DNA from: an uncultured Lachnospiraceae bacterium
Lineage (GTDB): Bacteria > Bacillota > Clostridia > Lachnospirales > Lachnospiraceae
DNA length: 53,563 nt
Assembly: GCA_946631295.1 (NCBI GenBank)
Contig: CAMOZY010000009.1
Coordinates: 1 to 53,563 of the forward strand
Direction of reading: 5' to 3'
Made by a program: the position numbers and the translations under genes. The stretch's first letter is position 1, and each line of letters begins with the position of its first letter. This document shows positions 26,407 through 35,030 of this stretch, in pieces. Below the pieces are notes generated by a model that did no database searches, was not told where the DNA came from, and worked only from the letters and a program-made list of their open reading frames with translations.

Positions 26407-27852
26407 TTGGCAGGAATAGGTGTCAGATTAAATAAAATATACAGCAGAAGGACAATTGTTTCCGGAGTATGGGGAGTCGGGTATAGTACGGTTATATCCA
26501 TAGCTCCGATGATCGTTGTTATCCTTGCCGTTGTTCTTATGCAGAGATGGCTTGGATATTCAAAGATCAGTTATGCGTCAAGAGAATTATATTCATGTAC
26601 CGTCCTTTATATCTTTATATTTGGCCTTCTTACAGCATCTCCATTCAATGCTGTTTTGTCTAAATATCTCTCGGATATAATCTATTATGATGAATACGAA
26701 AAGATACAGCCATGTTATTACGTAGGACTTTTGTTGAACACGATACTGAGTTTTATAGTGGGTGTTCCATTCTGCATACATGAATATATTGTCGGAGAGG
26801 TTGATCCGTATTTTGTTTTTCTCGGATTTTACGGATATATGTGCCTGATGATCGTCTTTTATTCGATGCTGTATCTGTCAATCTGTAAGGTGTATAAGAG
26901 GATTTCAATATTCTTTACGATTGGAATGACCATAACTGTTCTTTTGTCACTTGCTCTTGTCTACCTGTTCGGAGTAGATACCATATATGCAATGCTCCTG
27001 TCACTTGATGTTGGATTTACGTTTATAGCCGCATTCGAACATGCTCAGATAAGAAGCTATTTCAGGGAAAACAGCGGACACTATCGTGATGTTCTGGAAT
27101 ATTTTAAGAAATACTGGAAGCTTGTTATCACGAATTTTCTCTATATACTTGGTCTCTACATTCATAATTTTGTATTCTGGTCCACCGATATGAGGATAGT
27201 TGTCGTGAAGAGTTTTGTATGTATGCCGGCATATGATATGGCTACATGTCTTGCGATGTTTACTAATATTTCTGCCAGCGTTATCTTCATTTCGCAGGTT
27301 GAGATGTATTTCCATGAAAGATACAAGAAGTATTCCGAGGCGGTTACCGGCGGAAGAGGAATGGATATACAGAATGCCAAGGTCAGGATGTTTGAAACTC
27401 TTTCGGATGAACTTCTCGGACTTGTCCGCATTCAGTTTATAGTTACGGTAGTATTGTTTTTCCTTGCAATGATGGTGCTTCCCAGATTCGGATTCGGAGG
27501 ACTGGTACTTAAGATATATCCCTGCCTGACATCGGGATACTTCATACTTTTCCTTATGTATGCAGCAATTATTTTCCTTTATTATTTCAATGATTTTAAC
27601 GGCGCGGTCTTTACCGCTTTCTGTTTTGTAGTTACTACTTTTATCGGAGCATATGTATCCAAAGAGTTTACTCCACTCTGGTATGGTATTGGCCTTGTTG
27701 CCGGAAGCTTTGTGGGATGGATGGCCGCTTATTACAGACTCAGAAAAATAGAACAGACTCTTGATGTACATATCTTCTGTAACGGTAATCTCATGAAGAG
27801 AAGTGAGGGTAAAAAGCCTTCGAATATAGTTTTTTTGAGAGATACAAAATGA
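26407..27852 (+). CDS. pelG: PelG-type polysaccharide transporter (MATE/PST-like)
   Basis: The 481-residue membrane protein has about 12 hydrophobic helices and the typical PelG start AGIGVRLNKIYSRRTIVSG. It exports the polymer made by PelF. The start codon is TTG at 26407, supported by GAGGT 9 bases upstream and by the match of the N-terminus to PelG. The 116 bases before it hold no gene and no clear terminator; I see no convincing promoter either. Confidence 0.85.
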   Translation: MAGIGVRLNKIYSRRTIVSGVWGVGYSTVISIAPMIVVILAVVLMQRWLGYSKISYASRELYSCTVLYIFIFGLLTASPFNAVLSKYLSDIIYYDEYEKIQPCYYVGLLLNTILSFIVGVPFCIHEYIVGEVDPYFVFLGFYGYMCLMIVFYSMLYLSICKVYKRISIFFTIGMTITVLLSLALVYLFGVDTIYAMLLSLDVGFTFIAAFEHAQIRSYFRENSGHYRDVLEYFKKYWKLVITNFLYILGLYIHNFVFWSTDMRIVVVKSFVCMPAYDMATCLAMFTNISASVIFISQVEMYFHERYKKYSEAVTGGRGMDIQNAKVRMFETLSDELLGLVRIQFIVTVVLFFLAMMVLPRFGFGGLVLKIYPCLTSGYFILFLMYAAIIFLYYFNDFNGAVFTAFCFVVTTFIGAYVSKEFTPLWYGIGLVAGSFVGWMAAYYRLRKIEQTLDVHIFCNGNLMKRSEGKKPSNIVFLRDTK

Positions 27853-27877
27853 AAAAAGACAGACCGGAGATAAATTT

Positions 27878-28288
27878 ATGAATACGATGAGTATAGTACT
27901 TAAAATTGTTGTTATTGTTGCAGGTGGCTTCCTTCTTGCTGATGCCATATTTTCACTTGCAAGAAGAAAGATGACAGAATCCTTCTGCCTTATGTGGGGA
28001 CTTATTTCCGTATTCATGATAATAGGCGGAAGCATAATCAGGCCTTCGCAGTTATCGAAATTCATCAGTCCAATCAGTTTTGCACTGATATTGATGATCA
28101 TTTTCATACTGGTTTATATCGCATTGTTTTTCTCTCATGCCATTTCGGATCTGATGAGAAAAAATAACGAGCTGGCTATACAGGTATCGCTGCTTGTACA
28201 TGAAAAAGATGAGATTCAGAAAAAGTTAAATGAGCTTACTGGAACGGAACCCGGAAAAGATGACATCAGAACAGAATCCGAAAAGTGA
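27878..28288 (+). CDS. DUF2304 membrane protein
   Basis: The 136-residue protein has three hydrophobic helices (about 5-25, 35-55 and 64-88) and a C-terminal coiled-coil-like helix. DUF2304 proteins commonly sit beside GT2 glycosyltransferases in cell-surface polysaccharide loci, where they may be membrane partners. Its end overlaps the GT4 gene by 29 bases in another frame. Confidence 0.75.
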   Translation: MNTMSIVLKIVVIVAGGFLLADAIFSLARRKMTESFCLMWGLISVFMIIGGSIIRPSQLSKFISPISFALILMIIFILVYIALFFSHAISDLMRKNNELAIQVSLLVHEKDEIQKKLNELTGTEPGKDDIRTESEK

Positions 28289-29510
28289 AGATAAAAAGAA
28301 GATACTGTTTGTAATAAATACGCTTGGTCGTGCAGGGGCAGAGACTGCTCTTATGGCACTTTTACGAAAGCTTCTGAGCGGTGAAAATAAGGGCAGATAT
28401 GATATTTCTCTTTTTGTTCTGACCGGACAGGGGGAGATGATAGATGATCTTCCTGAAGGCGTGAGAGTTCTGAACAGGGATTATCAGAATGAATCCGTGC
28501 TTTCTGCGGAAGGAAGAAAGATACTGAAAAAGAAATGCTTAAGAGCGCTTATAAAAAGATGTAATCTCCTGAGGCTTTTTCCATATATTATTACCAATGC
28601 ATTTGCAATGCGTGGTGGGATAAAAGCAGATAAACTTCTCTGGCGCGTTTTGTCAGATGGTGCTGAACACTTCGACGAGCAATTTGATCTGGCAGTTGCG
28701 TATCTTGAGGGTGGATCGACATATTATGTATCAGACCATGTAAATGCATCAAAGAAGGCTGCATTTGTACATGTGGATTATGTCCAGGCCGGGTATACTC
28801 CAAAACTTGATCTTGGATGCTACGACAGAATTGACAGAATCTTTTCAGTTTCAGATGAGGTAAAGGATGCTTTTCTGAATATGCATCCTTCGTATTCAGA
28901 TAAAACTGAAATTTTTCATAACATAATTGATAAAGACAGGATCAGAAAACTTGCATTAACCGGTAAAGGCTTTGATGACGGTTTTGACGGAATCAGGATC
29001 GTAACCGTCGGGCGTCTTACAGCTCAGAAATCATTTGAAGTATCAATAGATGCCATGAAAATCATAGCTGAAAAAGGTATTGAGTCGGGCCAAAGAGTCA
29101 GATGGTATGTTTTCGGAGAAGGAGATCAAAGAGGCTTCCTTGAAGAACATATAAAGGAATGCGGACTTGAAGGTGACTTTATATTGTTTGGTGCCGTAAG
29201 CAATCCTTATCCTTATATTTCACAGGCTGACCTTTATGTTCATGCAACGAGATTTGAGGGAAAGAGTATCGCAATACAGGAAGCACAAGCTCTCGGAAAA
29301 GCAATAATTGCTTCTGACTGCAGCGGAAACAGAGAGCAGATTGATAACGGAACCGATGGTGTTTTGTGTGATTTTAATGCTGAAAGCATTGCAGAAGCGG
29401 TTATTAATCTTTTGAACAATCCGGAAATGATCAAAAAACTGGGAAAAGCTGCGCCTGATAAACTTGAAGATTCGACTAAGGAAATCATTAAACTGACATG
29501 CATGATCTGA
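28260..29510 (+). CDS. Glycosyltransferase family 4
   Basis: The 416-residue GT-B enzyme has the N-domain start KKILFVINTLGRAGAETALM. C-domain nucleotide-sugar motifs are VTVGRLTAQKSFE, YVFGEGDQR, and the E-x7-E region FEGKSIAIQEAQALGKAIIASD. It presumably adds one sugar to a membrane-bound glycan. I use ATG 28260 (GGAAAAG upstream); ATG 28230 adds ten residues but has no ribosome site. The acceptor and donor are unknown. Confidence 0.85.
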   Translation: MTSEQNPKSEDKKKILFVINTLGRAGAETALMALLRKLLSGENKGRYDISLFVLTGQGEMIDDLPEGVRVLNRDYQNESVLSAEGRKILKKKCLRALIKRCNLLRLFPYIITNAFAMRGGIKADKLLWRVLSDGAEHFDEQFDLAVAYLEGGSTYYVSDHVNASKKAAFVHVDYVQAGYTPKLDLGCYDRIDRIFSVSDEVKDAFLNMHPSYSDKTEIFHNIIDKDRIRKLALTGKGFDDGFDGIRIVTVGRLTAQKSFEVSIDAMKIIAEKGIESGQRVRWYVFGEGDQRGFLEEHIKECGLEGDFILFGAVSNPYPYISQADLYVHATRFEGKSIAIQEAQALGKAIIASDCSGNREQIDNGTDGVLCDFNAESIAEAVINLLNNPEMIKKLGKAAPDKLEDSTKEIIKLTCMI

Positions 29511-29544
29511 TGAATAAGGCTGAATTAATGGGAAGGGAATCCTG

Positions 29545-30291
29545 ATGAATAAAGCACTGATAATCATTCCTGCATATAACGAAGGGATAACGATCGGAAA
29601 TCTGCTGGATCGTCTTAAAGAGCCTGATATCTCCTCTATAGCGGACATTCTTGTGATGAACGATGCTTCAAAGGATAATACAGGTGAAGTGGTCCGCAGT
29701 AAAGGAATACAGGTGGTTGATAATATTTATAATCTTGGCTACGGGAGCGGTCTGCAGCTTGGATATAAATATGCCGTATCACATGGATATGAATATGTGA
29801 TACAGATGGATGCTGATGGACAGCATGATATCTGTAATATTCCTGAGATATACAAAGCTCTGACTACAGCAGATAAGGATGGTAATATTCCGGATATTGT
29901 TCTTGGTTCAAGGTTTATTAACGGATGGAAGGATTATCCTACATCACTGCTTAAGAAGATTGCATATAAGCTGTTCGGATTTCTGATAATGCTTGGCACA
30001 CGTAAGAAGATAACAGATCCTACAACCGGACTGCAGGGACTTAACAGAAAGGCATTTTCCCATTACAGCAGATACGGGAATTTTGATGATAAATATCCGG
30101 ATGCGAATATGCTTATGCAGATGCTGTTACTCAGGTTTAATGTAGTTGAGATCAGAGCTTTGATGCATACGAGAAAGAGCGGAGTGAGTATGCATTCCGG
30201 AATCATTAAGCCAATGATATATATGTTCCGTATGTCTGTATCAATCATAGCGGTTTGGATAAGGATAAAACTGTTTAAAGAACAGATATGA
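29545..30291 (+). CDS. Glycosyltransferase family 2 (DPM1-like)
   Basis: The 248-residue GT-A enzyme shows LIIIPAYNEG, the nucleotide-binding VMNDASKDNT and metal-binding QMDADGQHD. Its layout resembles polyprenyl-phosphate sugar transferases (DPM1-like), and DUF2304 two genes upstream is a usual companion. A weakly hydrophobic C-terminal segment could touch the membrane. It likely makes a polyprenyl-linked sugar donor used by a GT-C protein such as the one at 31.5 kb. Confidence 0.88.
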   Translation: MNKALIIIPAYNEGITIGNLLDRLKEPDISSIADILVMNDASKDNTGEVVRSKGIQVVDNIYNLGYGSGLQLGYKYAVSHGYEYVIQMDADGQHDICNIPEIYKALTTADKDGNIPDIVLGSRFINGWKDYPTSLLKKIAYKLFGFLIMLGTRKKITDPTTGLQGLNRKAFSHYSRYGNFDDKYPDANMLMQMLLLRFNVVEIRALMHTRKSGVSMHSGIIKPMIYMFRMSVSIIAVWIRIKLFKEQI

Positions 30292-30306
30292 TAATGAAAG
30301 GTCCGG

Positions 30307-31521
30307 ATGGGAATATTCGACAGGTTAAAAAACGGAATCGCGTTTAAAGCAGCAGACCTGAAGGAAATTTCAGGGGGTGTATGCAATCCTGACATGGGCT
30401 GGTTTCACCTGTATACCTATGATCTGGTTGATGAATCGGAACTTCCTGAAAAAGATCCTGATCCCCTCAATAGCCTTGTTCTTCTTCTGATAAAGATAAA
30501 GCCTTTACAGCTGAGTGAAGAAGGAGGCACGAATGATGCCCATGATATGATCCTCAGGATTATAGACAGATATTATTCACTGGGAAAAGATATTATCCTC
30601 AGGATCACTTATGACACAAACGGACATGCTCTTGAAAATGAACCGTACGATCTTGATGAAGTCCTTCGTGATGCTGAAGCTATAAATGGAATACTTGAAA
30701 CGGCTGGAGAAAAGATTTTCATTTATCAGGGACTTCTTGTCGGTAATTGGGGAGAAATGCATACCTCAAGATATGCTGACAGTTCGTCTTTTAGCTGCAT
30801 TAATGAAAAAATCAGCGGTGGCAAATGCTATTTTGCCGTTAGGCGTCCTGATATACACAGACAGCTCCATGACGGAAGCGGAAGGCTGGGACTCTTTGAT
30901 GATGCTATATTTGGATCAGAATCTGATATGGGAACTTATGCTGATCCTGATAATGATATCCTGTATGAAGAGAAAGTAGCAGTGCAGGCTCCTAATGGCG
31001 GTGAAGCCGTATACGGGGGAGGATATATTAAGAATCTCAGCGACGACAAGATAATCAGTTTCCTTCAAAGAAAGAGAGTCACATATCTAAACAATGATTA
31101 TGACCCGAAGGTTTTAAATTGTCTGAGAGAAAAAGGTGATCTGTATAATAAGATATCTTCAAGACTTGGATACAGGCTGTTTGTCAGAGATGTAAGATAC
31201 ATGAAATCAGGAAATGTGCTTAGGATAACTGTGACGAATAAGGGATTTGCGCCTGTTTACAGAGAGACGGAGAGCAGTGTGATACTTACTGATGCTGATG
31301 GCAATGATTATTCTGTCAGTATGAAACTTGAACTGAAAGGTAAAGTGTCTCCCGATGATACTGTCACTGCAGATGCAGACTTATCCGAAGTCTTGAACAT
31401 GGATATGAAATATCCCGTAAAGTTGAGCCTTATAACCAGGCGCTCCTTTGACGGAAAAGTAATACGTTATGCAAACATATCTTCTGATGACGGAAGTGTG
31501 TTTATTGGAGAATTGAGATAA
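30307..31521 (+). CDS. DUF4832/DUF4874-like protein, possible glycosidase fold
   Basis: The 404-residue protein starts with the family motif GGVCNPDMGWFHLYTY. A TIM-barrel-like part follows (about 1-275: LVLLLIKIKPLQL, DIILRITYDTNG, IFIYQGLLVGNWGEMH). A beta-sandwich end covers about 290-404, as in DUF4832 proteins. Catalytic activity is unproven for the family. There is no signal peptide, which is odd for a glycan-degrading enzyme. It overlaps the next ATG by one base. In a Pel-type locus it could stand in for the hydrolase part of PelA, but that is a guess. Confidence 0.6.
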   Translation: MGIFDRLKNGIAFKAADLKEISGGVCNPDMGWFHLYTYDLVDESELPEKDPDPLNSLVLLLIKIKPLQLSEEGGTNDAHDMILRIIDRYYSLGKDIILRITYDTNGHALENEPYDLDEVLRDAEAINGILETAGEKIFIYQGLLVGNWGEMHTSRYADSSSFSCINEKISGGKCYFAVRRPDIHRQLHDGSGRLGLFDDAIFGSESDMGTYADPDNDILYEEKVAVQAPNGGEAVYGGGYIKNLSDDKIISFLQRKRVTYLNNDYDPKVLNCLREKGDLYNKISSRLGYRLFVRDVRYMKSGNVLRITVTNKGFAPVYRETESSVILTDADGNDYSVSMKLELKGKVSPDDTVTADADLSEVLNMDMKYPVKLSLITRRSFDGKVIRYANISSDDGSVFIGELR

Positions 31522-33977
31522 TGGAACTGTTTTATTGGATATTGGAATATGCCAAAGTAAATATCGCATATATGATACTTATGTTTGTATGGCCATCCAT
31601 AATTTTTCATAAGTTTCTTAAGGGCAGGTCATTTACGTTCAGGTTCATGTTCTGTTCTGTAATAAGCATTGTTTTGCTTAATACATCTGTAATATTGCTT
31701 GGGCTGGTTCATCTTCTGAATGTACATGTTTTCAGGATACTGTTTTACGGAAGTATATTGCTGTGCATCTATTTCAGGATTCCGAATAAAAAAGCGAAAC
31801 TGATTGAAGCCGGGAGAGTGCTTGCCGGAAGCTACGGCGTTAAGCAGATGTTTTTCAATCTTTCAAGAAATACAATCGATGCATATCACCAGTCCGTAAA
31901 CGGGCTGAAAAAGAAAATTTTGGGGCGCAGGCTGGAATATGGTTTATTGTCCGTTGTTCTGATCTTCGGAATGATCTACTTCACTTATGGTTCGGTTCAG
32001 AATCATTCCTATGGCTTCGGTGATATGTATCCCCACAGTGCATGGGTATACGGACTTGTACAGGGTCAGATTTTTTCAGCGGGAATATATCCTGAAGGTA
32101 TGCACTGTTTTATTTATGCAATGCATGTGCTTTTTGGAGTTAGGCTGTTCAGCTGTGTTCTTTTTACTGCAGGTGTTCATATTCTTATTTTGCTGTTAAG
32201 CGTTTATGTTTTTTTCAAGGAATTGTTCAGATCGAGATATACCCCGATCTTTGCACTTGCTTTATTCCTCACTGTAGACGTTCTGTGTATTGACGAGATA
32301 TACGGCATGTCAAGATTTCAGTGGACTATTCCTCAGGAATTTGGAATGTTCAGTGTGTTTATCTGTGCAACTGCTCTTATAAGATACTGCAGATCCGATG
32401 GAGCAGAGAGCAGGATAAGAACGCTTCTGGATAAAAAAGGACGAAATGTCGAGAAACTTAAGAAACTTATCTATAATGATGAACTGATAATCTTTTCAGC
32501 AGCACTTGCTGTATCTGTTATTGTTCATTTCTATGATACCGGAATGGCTTTTTTCCTTTGTCTTGCAGTTGTCCCTGTTCTGATTCACAGGATATTTATA
32601 CCGAGACGTTTTGTTCCTCTTTTCGCATCTGCTATTACTGCACTGGTTATTTCAGTATCTCCGATGGCTCTTGCTTTTGCTTCGGGAATCCCTCTTCAGG
32701 GCTCAATCGGATGGGCAATGAGTGTTATAAATGGTGATGACTGGGCGGAAGAAGGACATTATGATCAGGATACTGAAAGGCCGGAAGATTTTTCAGATGA
32801 TACCGAAAGAAAGAATGCTGATGAAACAGGAGACGAACATAAAAACAGAAGTTATATTCCTGCATGTAATGAGCATCAGATCAAGGCTTCAGGCTATGTA
32901 AAACCAGCTGGTATAGTGATAACTGCAAATGGGTTTGTTCATAAGTTTGTAAACGGATTATATAAGGGCGGTTATGAAACTCTATACAAACAGGAAAGAG
33001 CCAAGCTAATCGTTTGTCTTACCTTTATCGCATTCATATTGTTTATCGTATGTAAGATGATCAATGTTATATATGCTGTTAAGAATAAAGACAGAGCAAT
33101 ATCAATGTGTCTTTTTGACGGATATTTTGTTCTTGTACTTGCTTCAATAATCTTTATGATGCTGTATTGCGCTGATTCCATTGGCCTTCCAAGCCTTTTT
33201 GCAAGAAGCAGACTATGTGGTATTGAAAGATTTTTAATCTGTGCAGTATGTGTTATTCCCATTGATCTTGTATTTATGTTCCTTGAGAAAAAAACACCTT
33301 CATGGGTGGCAGGCGTTTCTGGAATTGTTGTCACTTCGGTGATATACGTTGGAACGATAGTGACTGGTAATTTCCACGGATATCTTTATTGTGAATTTAC
33401 CAGATATAATTCAGTTGTAAATGTGACAGAATCCATTGTTTCAAATATCGATAAGCAGAAATTTACAATAGTTTCACCTGTTGATGAACTATATCAGATC
33501 ATTGAATACGGATATCATGAAGAACTTGTCCAATTCATTAATGACTGCGTAGAGAAGGACTATACACTTCCTACTGAATACGTTTTTATATTCTTTGAAA
33601 AGCGTCCTCTGAAGTATGCACAGTTTAATTTTTCATCAGGACCTGCATGGCTGGCTGAAGAAAAGTATATGGATTATTATGATTATCTGACCGGCAGCCA
33701 GTATCCGAAGTATATAAACTCAGTTGCTTCCCCGGAAATAGCAACAGGACCGTTTTATAAGTTTCCTGTTTCTTCTCAGTCATATAATGACTGGCTTACA
33801 AGAACCGTTCTGGAATCCAGAATGCTCAAATGGGTTAATGATTTTAATGATCTTTATCCGAATGAGCTTCATGTTTATTATGAAGATGATCTGTTTGCAT
33901 GTTATTATTTCAGACAGAATCCGGCATGCCTTTACCAGCTTGGATTTGAGGTTGATGACAGCAGAGAGACATCATAG
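31521..33977 (+). CDS. Large polytopic membrane protein, GT-C-like
   Basis: The 818-residue protein has more than ten hydrophobic helices, with a hydrophilic insertion at about 410-450 (Asp/Glu-rich) and an extracytoplasmic C-terminal domain of about 180 residues. An acidic site after the early helix (GFGDMYPHSAWVYGL) is in the place of the GT-C catalytic aspartate. It may transfer sugars from a polyprenyl donor made by the neighbouring GT2. I see no closer family match with certainty. It overlaps the preceding gene by one base and is followed at 22 bases by Stealth. Confidence 0.6.
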   Translation: MELFYWILEYAKVNIAYMILMFVWPSIIFHKFLKGRSFTFRFMFCSVISIVLLNTSVILLGLVHLLNVHVFRILFYGSILLCIYFRIPNKKAKLIEAGRVLAGSYGVKQMFFNLSRNTIDAYHQSVNGLKKKILGRRLEYGLLSVVLIFGMIYFTYGSVQNHSYGFGDMYPHSAWVYGLVQGQIFSAGIYPEGMHCFIYAMHVLFGVRLFSCVLFTAGVHILILLLSVYVFFKELFRSRYTPIFALALFLTVDVLCIDEIYGMSRFQWTIPQEFGMFSVFICATALIRYCRSDGAESRIRTLLDKKGRNVEKLKKLIYNDELIIFSAALAVSVIVHFYDTGMAFFLCLAVVPVLIHRIFIPRRFVPLFASAITALVISVSPMALAFASGIPLQGSIGWAMSVINGDDWAEEGHYDQDTERPEDFSDDTERKNADETGDEHKNRSYIPACNEHQIKASGYVKPAGIVITANGFVHKFVNGLYKGGYETLYKQERAKLIVCLTFIAFILFIVCKMINVIYAVKNKDRAISMCLFDGYFVLVLASIIFMMLYCADSIGLPSLFARSRLCGIERFLICAVCVIPIDLVFMFLEKKTPSWVAGVSGIVVTSVIYVGTIVTGNFHGYLYCEFTRYNSVVNVTESIVSNIDKQKFTIVSPVDELYQIIEYGYHEELVQFINDCVEKDYTLPTEYVFIFFEKRPLKYAQFNFSSGPAWLAEEKYMDYYDYLTGSQYPKYINSVASPEIATGPFYKFPVSSQSYNDWLTRTVLESRMLKWVNDFNDLYPNELHVYYEDDLFACYYFRQNPACLYQLGFEVDDSRETS

Positions 33978-33999
33978 TTAGTAATTGCAGGATATTGAT

Positions 34000-35016
34000 A
34001 TGGACATAGATATCGTAGTCACATGGGTAGATGGTGAAGACCCTGAGTGGCTGAAGGAAAAAAGTAAATATCTTCCTGACAACGCCTACGGAGACAGAAT
34101 AGAACGGTTCCGTGACTGGAGCCTGCTTAAATACTGGTTCAGATGTGTTGAAAAGAATGCTCCCTGGGTAAGAAAGATCCATTTTGTGACGTACGGACAC
34201 ATTCCTCAGTGGCTTAATGTATCGAATTCCAGATTAAATATTGTAAAGCATGAGGATTTTCTTCCGAAAGATTCCATTCCATGTTTTAACTGTTCGCTGA
34301 TTGAGAGATATCTTCATAGGATTCCGGACCTTGCGGAACATTTTATTTATTTTAACGATGATTGTTTTCTGTTAGGCTATACCGACAAGGATTATTTCTT
34401 TAAAAAGGATCTTCCAAGAGATATGCTTGCTTTTCAGCCTGTTGTTGCCAATCCTTCCAATCCCGGAATGACACATCTTGTACAGAATAATATTCTGGTT
34501 CTTTCAAAACATTTTGATAAAAGAAAAAATGTAAAGGACCATCCGGCTCATTATTTTCATATCGGATATCCGGCAATCTATTTTTTCTATAATCTTCTGG
34601 AACTTGCTTTCCCGAGATTTACAGGCCTGTATTCTGTTCACAGCGCAGCTCCGATGTTAAAAAGTACTTATGAAGAAGTATGGAAAAATGAAGGCGGGTA
34701 TCTTAAAAGCCTGAATGGAAACAGATTCCGTGATGACACAGATGTTAACCAGTATCTTTTCAGGGAATGGGGAAAATTAAGTGGTAAGTTTGCTCCGTCT
34801 AATATCACAAGGCATGTGATGTATACCGAATTGTCTGATGATAATGAAAGTATTCTAAAGGTGATAAGTCGGGGAAAGAAAGGAATACTTAAACCTGCGG
34901 TCAAATGTCTGTGTATAAATGATACAGGGCTTGTAAAAGATGTTGAAAAAGTCAGAAATGAAATGATCGATGCTTTTGACAAGGCTTTTGCCAATAAATG
35001 TTCTTTTGAAAAATAA
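34000..35016 (+). CDS. Stealth-family capsular polysaccharide phosphotransferase
   Basis: The 338-residue protein has Stealth conserved region 1 (DIDIVVTWVDGEDPEW). Region 2 follows (LKYWFRCVEKNAPWVRKIHF through FIYFNDDCFL) and region 3 after that (around DHPAHYFHIGYPAIYFFY). No clear region 4 is visible. Stealth enzymes transfer a hexose-1-phosphate, building phosphate-linked glycans such as capsule repeats. I start at ATG 34000, preceded by an AGGAT site; a TTG at 33985 is unneeded. It means that the polymer of this block probably contains phosphodiester links, distinct from Pel. Confidence 0.9.
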   Translation: MDIDIVVTWVDGEDPEWLKEKSKYLPDNAYGDRIERFRDWSLLKYWFRCVEKNAPWVRKIHFVTYGHIPQWLNVSNSRLNIVKHEDFLPKDSIPCFNCSLIERYLHRIPDLAEHFIYFNDDCFLLGYTDKDYFFKKDLPRDMLAFQPVVANPSNPGMTHLVQNNILVLSKHFDKRKNVKDHPAHYFHIGYPAIYFFYNLLELAFPRFTGLYSVHSAAPMLKSTYEEVWKNEGGYLKSLNGNRFRDDTDVNQYLFREWGKLSGKFAPSNITRHVMYTELSDDNESILKVISRGKKGILKPAVKCLCINDTGLVKDVEKVRNEMIDAFDKAFANKCSFEK

Positions 35017-35030
35017 CCGGGAGAGCGTAT

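Noticed and set aside
27001-28107. A 368-codon open frame on the minus strand
   Set aside because: It lies antisense to pelG, with no ribosome site or recognisable domain; its translation is low-complexity and unlike any family. pelG has full homology features.
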